Of a stretch of 64,000 nt of DNA, positions 50,039-58,285 are shown in pieces. The translations under genes and the position numbers were made by a program. Below the pieces are notes generated by a model. That model was not told where the DNA came from, did not search any database, and saw nothing but the letters and a program-made list of their open reading frames with translations. How positions within the stretch are numbered: position 1 is the stretch's first letter; each line of letters opens with the position of its first letter. The stretch is from an uncultured Collinsella sp. (lineage in GTDB: Bacteria; Actinomycetota; Coriobacteriia; Coriobacteriales; Coriobacteriaceae). The stretch is from NCBI GenBank assembly GCA_958435945.1, contig CAUBIC010000002.1, positions 112,535 to 176,534 of the forward strand, given 5' to 3'.

Positions 50039-51553
50039 TTACGCCTGGGCGTTGGCGAAGGCCTGCTTGACGCCCTCGGCGCGCACGACGGTGAGCGCGT
50101 TGACGACAAATTCCTCAAGGCCGGCGATCTGCGTAAGGTCCTCGCCCCACATCTGCTCATTGGTGAGCACGTCGTGCACCAGCTCGGCATCGTCTGCACC
50201 GGCGTGGGCGGCGTAGAAGTCGAGCACGAAGGCGTCGTCCTGAGCGGTGTACTCGGTGCCGTCGGCACGGCGCAGGTGCAGGCCATCGCCCTCGCGGGAC
50301 ACAAGCTCCTGCGTGTAGAAGGCGATGAGCGTAGCTAGGCTCGTGGCCAGGCACTTGGGCAGGCTGCCGGTCTCGGCAACATAGTCCTTGAGCGTGGGCA
50401 GGTCGCGAGCGCGCCACTTGGCCGTGGAGTTGAGGCAAATGGAGAGCAGCGCGTGGTCGATAAACGGGTTGTCGAAGCGGTTCTCGACGGCGGCGGCAAA
50501 GGCCTTGCAGTCTTCGACATCCAAATCGGCGGCAAGCGTCGGGATGACCTCGTGGTAGAGCATGGTGTTCATGAAGCCGCGGACGGTCTCGTCGTGCATG
50601 CAATCGCGCACGATGTCAAAGCCGGCAACCCAGGAGCCCGGAACAAAGGCAGTGTGGGCGCCGTTGAGGATGCGGACCTTGCGCTTCTTGTACGGGGTGA
50701 CATCGGGGGTCACAAAGACGCCCGGCAGGCCGGCCTTCACGAAGGGGAGCTTCTCGGCAAGCGACTCATCGCCCTGGATGCCCCACATCTGGAAGGGCTC
50801 GCGCACGGCCAGGAAGGGATCCTCGTAGCCCAGGCGCTCGGCCACGGCAGCGGCCTCCTTGGGGTCGCGGATACGACCCGGGACGATGGTGTCGACGAGC
50901 GTGGTGCAGACGGTGCAGTCGTTGGCCATCCACTGCGAAAACTCGTCCTCCCAGCCCCAGTCGCTCACGTACTGGTTCATGATGCGCAGCAGCTCCTCGC
51001 CGTTGTGATCGATGAGCTCGCAGGCGAGCACGATGACGCCCGGCTTGCCGGCGGCCCAGCGGGTGTGGAGCACCTGGGCAAGCTTGGCGGGGAAGCTCGC
51101 GGGCGGCATGTCGTCGGCCTTGCAGGACGGGTCGTAGGCGATACCGGCCTCGGTGGTGTTGGAGACGATAATCTCCAAATCGTCGGAGACGGCGACCTCC
51201 ATCATGGCGCGGTAGTCGTCCTCGCGGTACGGGTTGATGCAGCGGCTGCAGGCGCTGATCACGCGGGACTCGTCAACCGTGTTGCCGTTCTCCTTGCCGC
51301 GCACCAACACGGTGTACAGGTCGTCCTGGGCGTTGATACCATCGGCAAAGCCAAAGGCGCCGCTGATGGGCTGCACCATGACAACCTTGCCGTTCCAGCC
51401 GGTTGCCTCGTTGCCCATGTCAAAGAAGCGGTCGACGAAGGCGCGCAGGAAATTGCCCTCGCCAAACTGCAGAACCTTCTCGGGCGCGTCCTTGGGCAGC
51501 AGGTAGCCCTTGTAGCCGATCTTCTTGAGCGTCTCGTAGCTGATGTTCTCCAT
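50039..51553 (-). CDS. uxaB: Tagaturonate reductase (altronate oxidoreductase)
   Basis: NADH-dependent enzyme of 504 residues of the mannitol dehydrogenase family that reduces D-tagaturonate to D-altronate. The nucleotide site is KVLQFGEGNFLRAFVDRFFD; further hallmarks are IIVSNTTEAGIAYDP, TLVDTIVPGRIRD, the catalytic KKRKVRILNGAHTAF with Lys and Asn-His, and a helical C-terminus. An AAGGAG site precedes the ATG. It lies between uxaC and uxaA with gaps of 95 and 75 bases and is likely cotranscribed with at least uxaA. Confidence 0.95.
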   Translation of the reverse strand: MENISYETLKKIGYKGYLLPKDAPEKVLQFGEGNFLRAFVDRFFDMGNEATGWNGKVVMVQPISGAFGFADGINAQDDLYTVLVRGKENGNTVDESRVISACSRCINPYREDDYRAMMEVAVSDDLEIIVSNTTEAGIAYDPSCKADDMPPASFPAKLAQVLHTRWAAGKPGVIVLACELIDHNGEELLRIMNQYVSDWGWEDEFSQWMANDCTVCTTLVDTIVPGRIRDPKEAAAVAERLGYEDPFLAVREPFQMWGIQGDESLAEKLPFVKAGLPGVFVTPDVTPYKKRKVRILNGAHTAFVPGSWVAGFDIVRDCMHDETVRGFMNTMLYHEVIPTLAADLDVEDCKAFAAAVENRFDNPFIDHALLSICLNSTAKWRARDLPTLKDYVAETGSLPKCLATSLATLIAFYTQELVSREGDGLHLRRADGTEYTAQDDAFVLDFYAAHAGADDAELVHDVLTNEQMWGEDLTQIAGLEEFVVNALTVVRAEGVKQAFANAQA

Positions 51554-51594
51554 CTATGTGTCTCCTTAGGCGTTTGTTAGCGTGCAAGCAAAAC

Positions 51595-51622
51595 GGAGCG
51601 CCGCGTGTGGCAACGGCGCTCC
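51595..51622 (-). terminator. Hairpin after uxaC
   Basis: GGAGCGCCG / CGGCGCTCC with a 10-base loop, preceded by AAAAC. Possible partial terminator between uxaC and uxaB. Confidence 0.55.
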
Positions 51623-51648
51623 CGGGTTCAGTGTGATTCGATGCGGGT

Positions 51649-53076
51649 TTAGGCCTCGACGGTATCCAGGTCAAAGCCAAAGTAGCGAACCGCGTTGTTG
51701 TAGCTGATGTCGCGCACGATGGCTCCCAGCAGCTCCATGTCGGCCGGGTACTTGCCCTGCTCGACCCACTCGCCGATCACGCTGCACAGCACGCGACGGA
51801 AGTACTCGTGGCGCGGATAGGACAGGAAAGAGCGGGAGTCGGTAAGCATGCCCACAAAGTTGCCCAGGACGCCCTCGTTAGCCAGAGCCGTGAGTTGCTC
51901 GCGCATGCCGACCTCGTTGTCGTTGAACCACCAGGCGGAACCGTTCTGGATCTTGCCGGCGGTCGGGGCCTCCTGGAAACAGCCCATGACGGTATCGATC
52001 ATGGTGTTGTCGATGGGGTTCAGGCTGTACAGGATGGTCTTGGGCAGACCGCAAGTCTCCTGAATGGAGTTGAGGAAATCAGCGAGCTGGTCGGACGGCG
52101 TGTAGTTGGAGATGCAGTCATAACCGGTATCGGGGCCGAGTTTGGCAAACATGGCGCGGTTGTTGTCGCGCTTGCAGCCAAAGTGCAGCTGCATGGCCCA
52201 GCCCAGGCGGACATACTCGCCGGCAACGAACTGCATAAAGGCAGTCTTGTACTTGAGGACCTCTTCCTCGGTAAGCGGCTCGGCAGCCAGACCCTTGGCA
52301 AAGATAGTCTCGATCTCGTCGGCGGTAGCCGGAACGTACATAACGTAGTCGAGCGCGTGGTCGGAAGCGCGGCAGCCCAGCTCGTGGGCGACATCGTAGC
52401 GCTTGGAGATGGCGGCCTTCATGCCCTCGAAGTCGCTGATCTCAACGCCGGCAACCTCGGAGAGATGCTTGCAGTAGTCGGCGAACTCCTGGCCACGCTC
52501 GATGCGCAGGGCGGCATCGGGGCGCATGGCGGGAACGACCTGAACGTCAAAACTGTCGTCGGCGGCAATCTTTTTGTGCCACTCAAAGCTGTCGGCGGGG
52601 TCGTCGGTAGTGCAGATCATGCGGACGTTGGACTGCTTGATCAGGTTACGGCAGGTAAAGCTGGCCTCAGCGAGCTTGGCGTTGGCAAGGTCCCAGACCT
52701 CCTGAGCGGTTTTGCCGTTTAGGACGCCCTCGTAGCCAAAGTAACGCTTAAGCTCCAGGTGGCTCCACTCAAAGACGGGGTTGCCCACACAACGGCCCAG
52801 GGTCTCGGCCCACTTCTGGAACTTCTCACGAGCAGGGGCATCGCCGGTAATGAAGCGCTCATCAACGCCGTTTGCACGCATCAGGCGCCACTTGTAGTGG
52901 TCACCGCCCAGCCAAACCTCGATGATGTTCTCAAAACGCTTGTCGTCCCAAATCTCCTTGGGAGAAATGTGGCAGTGGTAGTCGACGATGGGCATGCCCT
53001 CGGCAAAGTTGTGAAACAGCTCCTCGCCGGTCTTGGTGCTCAGCAGGAAATCCTGATCGTCCATGAAGTTTTTCAT
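51649..53076 (-). CDS. uxaC: Glucuronate/galacturonate isomerase
   Basis: Metal-dependent TIM-barrel isomerase of 475 residues that turns D-galacturonate into D-tagaturonate (and glucuronate into fructuronate), first step of the pathway. Typical features are PIVDYHCHISPKEIWDDKRF (metal His), the WRLMRANGVDERFITGDAP region, MICTTDDPADSFEWHKKI, DYVMYVPATADEIETIF and MLTDSRSFLSYPRHEYFRR. The ATG at 53076 has AAGGGG; a longer reading would run into the operator. Two perfect GTGAACGTTCAC operators lie upstream. Confidence 0.96.
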   Translation of the reverse strand: MKNFMDDQDFLLSTKTGEELFHNFAEGMPIVDYHCHISPKEIWDDKRFENIIEVWLGGDHYKWRLMRANGVDERFITGDAPAREKFQKWAETLGRCVGNPVFEWSHLELKRYFGYEGVLNGKTAQEVWDLANAKLAEASFTCRNLIKQSNVRMICTTDDPADSFEWHKKIAADDSFDVQVVPAMRPDAALRIERGQEFADYCKHLSEVAGVEISDFEGMKAAISKRYDVAHELGCRASDHALDYVMYVPATADEIETIFAKGLAAEPLTEEEVLKYKTAFMQFVAGEYVRLGWAMQLHFGCKRDNNRAMFAKLGPDTGYDCISNYTPSDQLADFLNSIQETCGLPKTILYSLNPIDNTMIDTVMGCFQEAPTAGKIQNGSAWWFNDNEVGMREQLTALANEGVLGNFVGMLTDSRSFLSYPRHEYFRRVLCSVIGEWVEQGKYPADMELLGAIVRDISYNNAVRYFGFDLDTVEA

Positions 53077-53130
53077 CAAACAACCCCTTTGTTGGCGGAG
53101 CGGGCGCACGATGCGCTCGTTATCCTCTAG

Positions 53131-53180
53131 GTGAACGTTCACTATACTAATTCATTGCGACTTAAAAGGTGAACGTTCAC
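53131..53180. promoter_or_regulatory. Paired perfect operators before uxaC
   Basis: GTGAACGTTCAC at 53131-53142 and again at 53169-53180, centres 38 bases apart. They are the best-conserved pair in the island and lie one gene from LacI regulator 2. Confidence 0.8.
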
Positions 53181-53194
53181 CTAACCACCATGGG

Positions 53195-53222
53195 GTGAAC
53201 GGTCGATTTTGCCCGTTCAACG
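53195..53222. promoter_or_regulatory. Half-site block upstream of the uxaC operators
   Basis: GTGAACGGTCGATTTTGCCC then GTTCAACGG, close to the block at 48213-48240. Confidence 0.45.
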
Positions 53223-53315
53223 GTTACTAGAGCCGTGACTTGTATGTATTGTGAATTGGCAGGCGTCCCCGAATGCCGAACTTGAGCGCTTTTGGCCAGG
53301 TGGGTCATGTTCCGC

Positions 53316-53509
53316 CGTGCATTTTTGGGAGTATTCAACATCGAAGCGCACCACGCACCGTCCTCAATGCCCTATTTGATGCTCATATTGCGCCCAATCG
53401 GCATAAATAAGTGCCGCCGATGGCGAATTACGCCATCGGCGGCACTTAAAACAGTCGTTCTGAGCCTCTTTCGGGACACGCCATTGCTGAATACTCCAAA
53501 AAATGCACG
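53316..53509. repeat. 194-bp segment bounded by inverted repeats
   Basis: TGCATTTTTGGGAGTATTCA then ACA at the left end and its inverted match TGCTGAATACTCC then AAAAAATGCA at the right agree at 21 of 23 positions. A central 17-base perfect hairpin lies inside. There is no reading frame of note. It looks like a small MITE-type unit, or a chance arrangement of a terminator with flanking palindromes. Confidence 0.6.
53410..53448 (-). terminator. Terminator of LacI regulator 2
   Basis: Seventeen-base perfect stem (AAGTGCCGCCGATGGCG and complement) with loop AATTA. Confidence 0.75.
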
Positions 53510-53537
53510 TCGCAAGAGGGGGTACCAGACCAAACGG

Positions 53538-54617
53538 CTAAATTCCCGCGAGCTCGCAGTAACGGTCAACGTTGCTGGCAAACACCATCTCCACAGCACC
53601 CTTCTGCACGGGCTCCGCCGGAGTTTTACCCCACAGCAAATACTCGCCCAAGGTCTTGGCACCGCGGTAGGCCAGGCTCACCGGGTCTTTATAGACAATA
53701 TTGGTAAAGATGCCACGACGCAAGGCCAAGGCGCTCTCGGGGAACAGGTCGTTGCCGATTACCATGACCTTGCCGGCCTTGCCGCTCGAAACAAGCGCGT
53801 TGGCGACTACCTCGGAACCAACGGCAAAAACGCTACAGATGAGCTCGGGAGCATCCGGCGCACTCAAGCGCTGCTCAAGCTCGCGCTCGAGCTGTTTGAC
53901 TTGCGCATGGGCGCCGGCAAGATCCTCAACCTGCCATGGAATATCACGTTCGCGCAGGTAATTATGGAAGGCGCGGGCGGTCAGATAGTGTGAATCGGTA
54001 TAAGGGTCGCCCGCCAACAGGAGCACGCGGGCGTCAGCCCCAGAAGCGTGAACCAGGTTTGCCGCCTGCTCTGCCATAAGACTGCCCGCCGCGGAATAGT
54101 CTGCCAGACTGGCACCCAGGCGATCGAGGTGCGGTCGGTCGCCATCGACGAGCTCGATCGCCACACCCGCCTCGGCAATCTGCCTCAAAAGCTCGGTTGC
54201 GCGGTCATCGCTCGGAACATAGGCAAGCAGGCCATCAATCTTCTCGCCTACCTGCAGGCGCTCATCAATCTGCTCGAGCGCATCGGCGTAGCCACCCACG
54301 CCAAATTCAACACGTTCAACCGTAATGCCCCGGTCGATGACCTCCTGCTCAAAGCGGTTGCAGCCTTCCCAAAGGTAACGGAAAAAGTACGCTCCCTCGC
54401 GCGATGCGCGGGGCAGGCAAAACACCAGGTTGATATCCTTGCGGCGCAGGCTCGAGGCACTCGTATTGCGATGGTAACCCATGGCCTCGGCCTTAGCATT
54501 CACCTTGGAGCGCACGGATTCGCTCACGCCGGCTTTACCCGTCAGGGCCTTGTGCACGGTATTGATGGAAACGCCAAGCTCGGCGGCTATGTCCTTCATG
54601 GTTACGCGAGCGCTCAT
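53538..54617 (-). CDS. LacI-family regulator 2, probable regulator of the pectin genes
   Basis: Repressor of 359 residues: helix-turn-helix and hinge VTMKDIAAELGVSINTVHKA, ...GYHRNTSASSLRRKD, then an effector domain (INLVFCLPRASREGAYFF, IDGLLAYVPSDDRATELL, RVLLLAGDPYTDSHYLTARAF, ALRRGIFTNIVYKDPVSLAYRG). The recognition helix differs from regulator 1, so a different operator is expected. GTGAACGTTCAC, a LacI-type palindrome with central CG, occurs next to this gene and at three other promoters of the island, making it the likely target. The inducer is unknown, presumably a uronate. Confidence 0.85.
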   Translation of the reverse strand: MSARVTMKDIAAELGVSINTVHKALTGKAGVSESVRSKVNAKAEAMGYHRNTSASSLRRKDINLVFCLPRASREGAYFFRYLWEGCNRFEQEVIDRGITVERVEFGVGGYADALEQIDERLQVGEKIDGLLAYVPSDDRATELLRQIAEAGVAIELVDGDRPHLDRLGASLADYSAAGSLMAEQAANLVHASGADARVLLLAGDPYTDSHYLTARAFHNYLRERDIPWQVEDLAGAHAQVKQLERELEQRLSAPDAPELICSVFAVGSEVVANALVSSGKAGKVMVIGNDLFPESALALRRGIFTNIVYKDPVSLAYRGAKTLGEYLLWGKTPAEPVQKGAVEMVFASNVDRYCELAGI

Positions 54618-54714
54618 GGGGATACTCCGTTATAGATAAGTTGCCAATTAACAGTACAGGTAACGATACCCCAAAATCACTCTTCAACTCGCCGCGCTCG
54701 CCCCCAAATGTGCA

Positions 54715-54748
54715 AAGCGCCTCGCGAACGGATGCTCGCGAGGCGCTT
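54715..54748 (-). terminator. Terminator of the feo operon tail
   Basis: AAGCGCCTCGCGA / TCGCGAGGCGCTT with an eight-base loop, just after the small Cys-rich gene. Confidence 0.8.
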
Positions 54749-54761
54749 GGATGCCTAGACC

Positions 54762-54962
54762 TTATTTAATACCGCGGCCCAAGTCTTCGGCGATTTTGTC
54801 GACGCCCTTAAGTGCGGCGCACGTCTTTTTGTTGGAGCAATGCCCGGTGCAAACGCCACCCTGAGCGCAGTCGGCGCAGGTGCCCTTGCGGTAGATGCGC
54901 ACGCATACCGCGACAAACGCAATACCGATAACAGCCAGTACAACAATATCGATAGGTGCCAT
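54762..54962 (-). CDS. FeoB-associated Cys-rich membrane protein
   Basis: Sixty-six residues with one N-terminal membrane helix (IDIVVLAVIGIAFVAVCVRIY) and a cysteine-rich tail (GTCADCAQGGVCTGHCSNKKTC). This is the family found after feoB in many anaerobes, with cysteines that may bind iron or an Fe-S cluster near the transporter. GAGGAGG precedes the ATG. It lies 176 bases after feoB with a terminator-like hairpin between, so it may be expressed partly by readthrough. Confidence 0.88.
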   Translation of the reverse strand: MAPIDIVVLAVIGIAFVAVCVRIYRKGTCADCAQGGVCTGHCSNKKTCAALKGVDKIAEDLGRGIK

Positions 54963-55013
54963 AGCAAGCCTCCTCTAGTTAACCATCACTTACTTTACCC
55001 CATTCTCCACCTA

Positions 55014-55051
55014 CCAAAAAGGGACAGGTTTATTTTGGTCGGTTTTATCTG
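55014..55051 (+). repeat. Repeat family E, copy 2
   Basis: CCAAAAAGGGACAGGTTTAT then TTTGGTCGGTTTTATCTG; matches the minus strand at 15046-15084. Confidence 0.6.
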
Positions 55052-55079
55052 CGGAAACGCCACATCTCCCCCACCAAAA

Positions 55080-55108
55080 AGCCCGAGTGTCGCTGGGACA
55101 CCCGGGCT
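55080..55108 (-). terminator. Terminator of feoB
   Basis: AGCCCGAGTGTC / GACACCCGGGCT, small loop, with AAAAA on the left, 30 bases after the feoB stop. Confidence 0.8.
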
Positions 55109-55137
55109 CGTGGAAAGGGGTTAATCCTTATTCGGAC

Positions 55138-57465
55138 TTAGGCGGAAACTGCGGCAGAAGCAGTGTTGGTCTCATCCTCGTCGGTCCAAGCGTGCTTGGG
55201 CATGGGACGGAAGATTTGGAAGAGCATCGCAACCAGCAGCACGATGGCCACAATCGTCCAGATACCAAACTGTCCAAGAACAAGCAGGTTGTAGAACTGG
55301 TTGATGAACAGGCCAATGACCCAAGCGAAGGCGCACTCGTAGCCGATGGCAATCGCAGTCCACTTGCCGGAATCCATCTGGTTGCGGATGGTACCCATGG
55401 CGGCAAAGCACGGAGCGCACAGCAGGTTGAATGCGCCAAAGGCAACGCAAGCGCCCATGGTCGGGAACATGCCGGCGAACGCGGTCCACAGGCTCGGGTC
55501 GGTCTCGGCGGCGTCGGCCACGGACAGCAGCGAACCGGCGGTGGCGACGACGTTCTCCTTAGCCACAAGGCCCGAGACGGTCAGCGCAGTTGCCTGCCAG
55601 GTGCTAAAGCCGAGCGGGGCGAAGATCCAGGCGACCAGGTTGCCGAGCATGGCGAGCACGGAGTAGTCCATGAACTCCTCGGGGATGCCGTCCATCGCAG
55701 GCAGGAAGCCAAAGGAACCGTTGTAGCTACCAAAGTTGGACAGGAACCAAACCACGACAGTGGACGCGAAGATGACCGTGCCGGCCTTCTTGATAAAGGC
55801 CCAGCAACGCTCCCAAACGTGCAGTGCCCAAGAGCGGATCGCCGGGAAGTGGTAAGCGGGAAGCTCCATGACAAACGGGGTCGGGCGACCGGCGAAGAGC
55901 TTGGTCTTCTTGAGCATGAGGCCCGAGGCGATGACGGCAAAGACGCCCAGGAAGTAGAAGAGCGGGCTGATCCACGCCGCGGTGGTGGAAGAATCGCCGA
56001 TGATGGAACCCATGAGCAGGGCGATGATCGGCAGCTTGGCACCACAAGGAATGAACGTGGTGGTCATGACCGTCATGCGGCGGTCCTTCTCGTTCTCGAT
56101 GGTCTTGGTGGCCATGACGCCGGGGACGCCGCAGCCCGAGGACACGAGCATGGGGATGAAGGACTTACCGGACAGGCCAAAGCGGCGGAACACGCGGTCC
56201 ATGATGAAGGCGACGCGGGCCATATAGCCGCAGTCCTCCAGGAAGGACAGCATGACGAACAGCAGGAACATCTGCGGCACAAAGCCGAAGATAGCGCCCA
56301 GGCCGCCGACGATACCGTCGCAGACCAGCGAATCGACCAGGCCGCCGTCCTCGGTGCCACCCGCCACAAGGGCGTCGTGCACCACGGTGGTGATGCCGGG
56401 GACATAGGGGCCATACTCCGCCGGGTCAACCGAATCGGCGTCGTCGCCCGCAGCCTCGACGGCTGCATCGTAGGCGTCGCGACCCTGGCCGAGCACGTAC
56501 CAGCCGTCGGTGCCGAAGAGCTGGTCGTTGGTGAAGTCGGTCACCGTGCCGCCCAAGGTGGAAACGGCGATGTAGTACACGCAGAACATGATGACCACAA
56601 AGATCGGCAGGCCCAGAATACGGTTGGTAACCACGCGGTCGATCTTCTCGGAGGTGCTCATCTTGGCCGGAGCCTTGGTCATGCACTCGTCGATGATGTG
56701 CGCGATGACGCCATAGCGCTCACCGGTGATGATGGACTCGGCATCGTCGTCGCAGTCCTGCTCGCACTGGGCGACCAGTTCCTCCACGCGAGCGGCCTTC
56801 TCCTTGGTGAGGTTGATGAGTTTGCAGGCGTCTGCATCACGCTCGAACAGCTTGACGGCGTAATAGCGGCGCTTGTTGGCGGGAACGCTCGCAGGCAGAT
56901 TTTTCTCGATGTGGTCCAAAACGTCCTCGATGGAGGAGTCGAACTTGTGCTCCGGCACCTGGCCCTTGGAAGCAGCGGACTTCTTAACCTGCTCGAACAG
57001 CTCCTTGATGCCCTTGTTCTTAAGGGCCGAGATCATCATAACCGGGCAGCCGAGCTTCTTGGACAGCTTGTCCGTGTCGATCTTGTCGCCGTTCTTCTCG
57101 ACCAAGTCGGCCATGTTGAGGGCAACGACCACAGGCAGGCCGGTCTCGATAACCTGAAGCGCCAGGTACAGGTTGCGCTCGAGGTTGGTGGCGTCGACCA
57201 CCTGGACGACAACATCGGGCTCGCCGCTCATGAGGTAATCGCGCGAGCATTGCTCCTCGGGGCTGTAGGGGGAAAGCGAGTAGATGCCAGGGAGGTCCGT
57301 GATGGTAACGTTCTTGTCGCTTAGGAGCTTGGCTTCCTTTTTCTCAACCGTGACGCCGGGCCAGTTGCCAACGTAGCCGTTGGCGCCGGTGATCAGGTTG
57401 AAAAGCGTGGTCTTGCCGCAGTTGGGGTTGCCCGCCAGCGCGACATGGATCTGAGAATCCGCCAT
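55138..57465 (-). CDS. feoB: Ferrous iron transporter B
   Basis: Membrane Fe2+ transporter of 775 residues. The N-terminal G domain has G1 GNPNCGKT (12-19), switch-region GYVGNWPGVTVEKKEA, G3 DLPGIYSL and G4-like VVALNMADLVEK. A helical spacer domain follows, then a large membrane region with two gate regions (IPMLVSSGCGVPGVMATKTI and APCFAAMGTIRNQ). It is of usual length. AAGGA precedes the ATG. The two feoA genes lie directly upstream; palindromes in the gaps suggest metal-dependent repression. Confidence 0.96.
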   Translation of the reverse strand: MADSQIHVALAGNPNCGKTTLFNLITGANGYVGNWPGVTVEKKEAKLLSDKNVTITDLPGIYSLSPYSPEEQCSRDYLMSGEPDVVVQVVDATNLERNLYLALQVIETGLPVVVALNMADLVEKNGDKIDTDKLSKKLGCPVMMISALKNKGIKELFEQVKKSAASKGQVPEHKFDSSIEDVLDHIEKNLPASVPANKRRYYAVKLFERDADACKLINLTKEKAARVEELVAQCEQDCDDDAESIITGERYGVIAHIIDECMTKAPAKMSTSEKIDRVVTNRILGLPIFVVIMFCVYYIAVSTLGGTVTDFTNDQLFGTDGWYVLGQGRDAYDAAVEAAGDDADSVDPAEYGPYVPGITTVVHDALVAGGTEDGGLVDSLVCDGIVGGLGAIFGFVPQMFLLFVMLSFLEDCGYMARVAFIMDRVFRRFGLSGKSFIPMLVSSGCGVPGVMATKTIENEKDRRMTVMTTTFIPCGAKLPIIALLMGSIIGDSSTTAAWISPLFYFLGVFAVIASGLMLKKTKLFAGRPTPFVMELPAYHFPAIRSWALHVWERCWAFIKKAGTVIFASTVVVWFLSNFGSYNGSFGFLPAMDGIPEEFMDYSVLAMLGNLVAWIFAPLGFSTWQATALTVSGLVAKENVVATAGSLLSVADAAETDPSLWTAFAGMFPTMGACVAFGAFNLLCAPCFAAMGTIRNQMDSGKWTAIAIGYECAFAWVIGLFINQFYNLLVLGQFGIWTIVAIVLLVAMLFQIFRPMPKHAWTDEDETNTASAAVSA

Positions 57466-57540
57466 TCAATCCTTCTTCCTTGTGTGCCTGCGCTGCTTTC
57501 TCCGCGCAGGCTGGATAATGTGCTTCAAAGATGCTGCATT

Positions 57541-57560
57541 AAGTTAGAAAAACCTAACTT
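57541..57560. promoter_or_regulatory. Candidate DtxR/IdeR-type site between feoA and feoB
   Basis: AAGTTAG-AAAAAC-CTAACTT, perfect seven-base arms, similar in style to iron-box palindromes with TTAG/CTAA halves. It lies about 75 bases upstream of feoB. Confidence 0.5.
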
Positions 57561-57588
57561 TATCTGCAGAAATATGCGCCGCGAGTCC

Positions 57589-57810
57589 TTACTGAACCTC
57601 GACGACGGCGGCCTCCTCCTTGCGGATGGAAAGCTCGTAACCGCGCACGTTGATCTCGACCGGATCACCGAGCGGTGCAACCTTCACGACCTTGAACGAA
57701 GTGCCCTTGATGAGCCCCAGGTCCATAAGGTGACGGCGAAGCGCACCCTCACCGTGAAGCTTGACGATGGTGGAGCTCTCGCCCACCTTAACGTCACCCA
57801 ACGTCTTCAT
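57589..57810 (-). CDS. feoA: FeoA domain protein, proximal to feoB
   Basis: Small SH3-like cytoplasmic protein of 73 residues that assists FeoB. Typical text is LGDVKVGESSTIVKLHGEG, LRRHLMDLGLIKGTSFKVVK, APLGDPVEINVRGYELSIRKEEA. GGGGG lies at the ribosome-site position before the ATG. It is second in the operon, 40 bases after another feoA gene. Confidence 0.92.
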   Translation of the reverse strand: MKTLGDVKVGESSTIVKLHGEGALRRHLMDLGLIKGTSFKVVKVAPLGDPVEINVRGYELSIRKEEAAVVEVQ

Positions 57811-57849
57811 CCTCTTGTCCCCCTTTCGGTTTTTATGAAATACTGCTGA

Positions 57850-58092
57850 CTAACCGACGGTCATGATGTGCATGGCAACCTTGGAATCGATACCAAAGCG
57901 TGCGCCCAGCACGGTGACGATGATATTGGCGCCACTCGAGCTCACCACGTGGATTTCGTTGCCCTCGACAAAGCCGAGGTCCTTGAGGTGGTGCTTCATG
58001 TCCTCATTGCCCTTTACACGAGACACGCGCACGGTTTCGCCCGCTTTTACCATCGAAAGCGGCATGGCCGGCATCTGCGGTCCGCAAGACAT
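57850..58092 (-). CDS. feoA: FeoA domain protein, first in the operon
   Basis: FeoA homologue of 80 residues: PLSMVKAGETVRVSRVKGNE, HHLKDLGFVEGNEIHVVSSS and GANIIVTVLGARFGIDSKVAMHI. It differs clearly from the second copy, so the pair is not a recent duplication. Two FeoA proteins before one FeoB is a common plan in anaerobes; each may contact a different part of FeoB. A large palindrome lies 42 bases upstream. Confidence 0.9.
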   Translation of the reverse strand: MSCGPQMPAMPLSMVKAGETVRVSRVKGNEDMKHHLKDLGFVEGNEIHVVSSSGANIIVTVLGARFGIDSKVAMHIMTVG

Positions 58093-58134
58093 GAGTGGCT
58101 CCTAACGTCAGTTCGTCCTCAACATCGACGCGAT

Positions 58135-58188
58135 AAAAGTTAACCACGTCTATGTTCGCTTTAGTAAACTAGCACGTGGTTAACTTTT
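58135..58188. promoter_or_regulatory. Large palindrome at the feo promoter
   Basis: AAAAGTTAACCACGT and ACGTGGTTAACTTTT are perfect 15-base arms separated by 24 bases. The position just before the first feoA suits a regulatory site. Confidence 0.6.
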
Positions 58189-58244
58189 TGGAAAGGGTCC
58201 TGTTCAGTTTTTCGAAAAAGTTTCCTATACGAAACAAAACAAAA

Positions 58245-58277
58245 AGGCGCGGCAAAGGACCATCCTTTACCGCGCCC
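58245..58277 (-). terminator. Terminator of the HPr-like gene
   Basis: GGCGCGGCAAAGGA / TCCTTTACCGCGCC with a three-base loop and five A on the left. Confidence 0.85.
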
Positions 58278-58285
58278 TATCATGC

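Noticed and set aside
55087..57324. Long plus-strand open frame opposite feoB (745 codons)
   Set aside because: Antisense shadow of feoB; no homology, with composition typical of a complementary frame.
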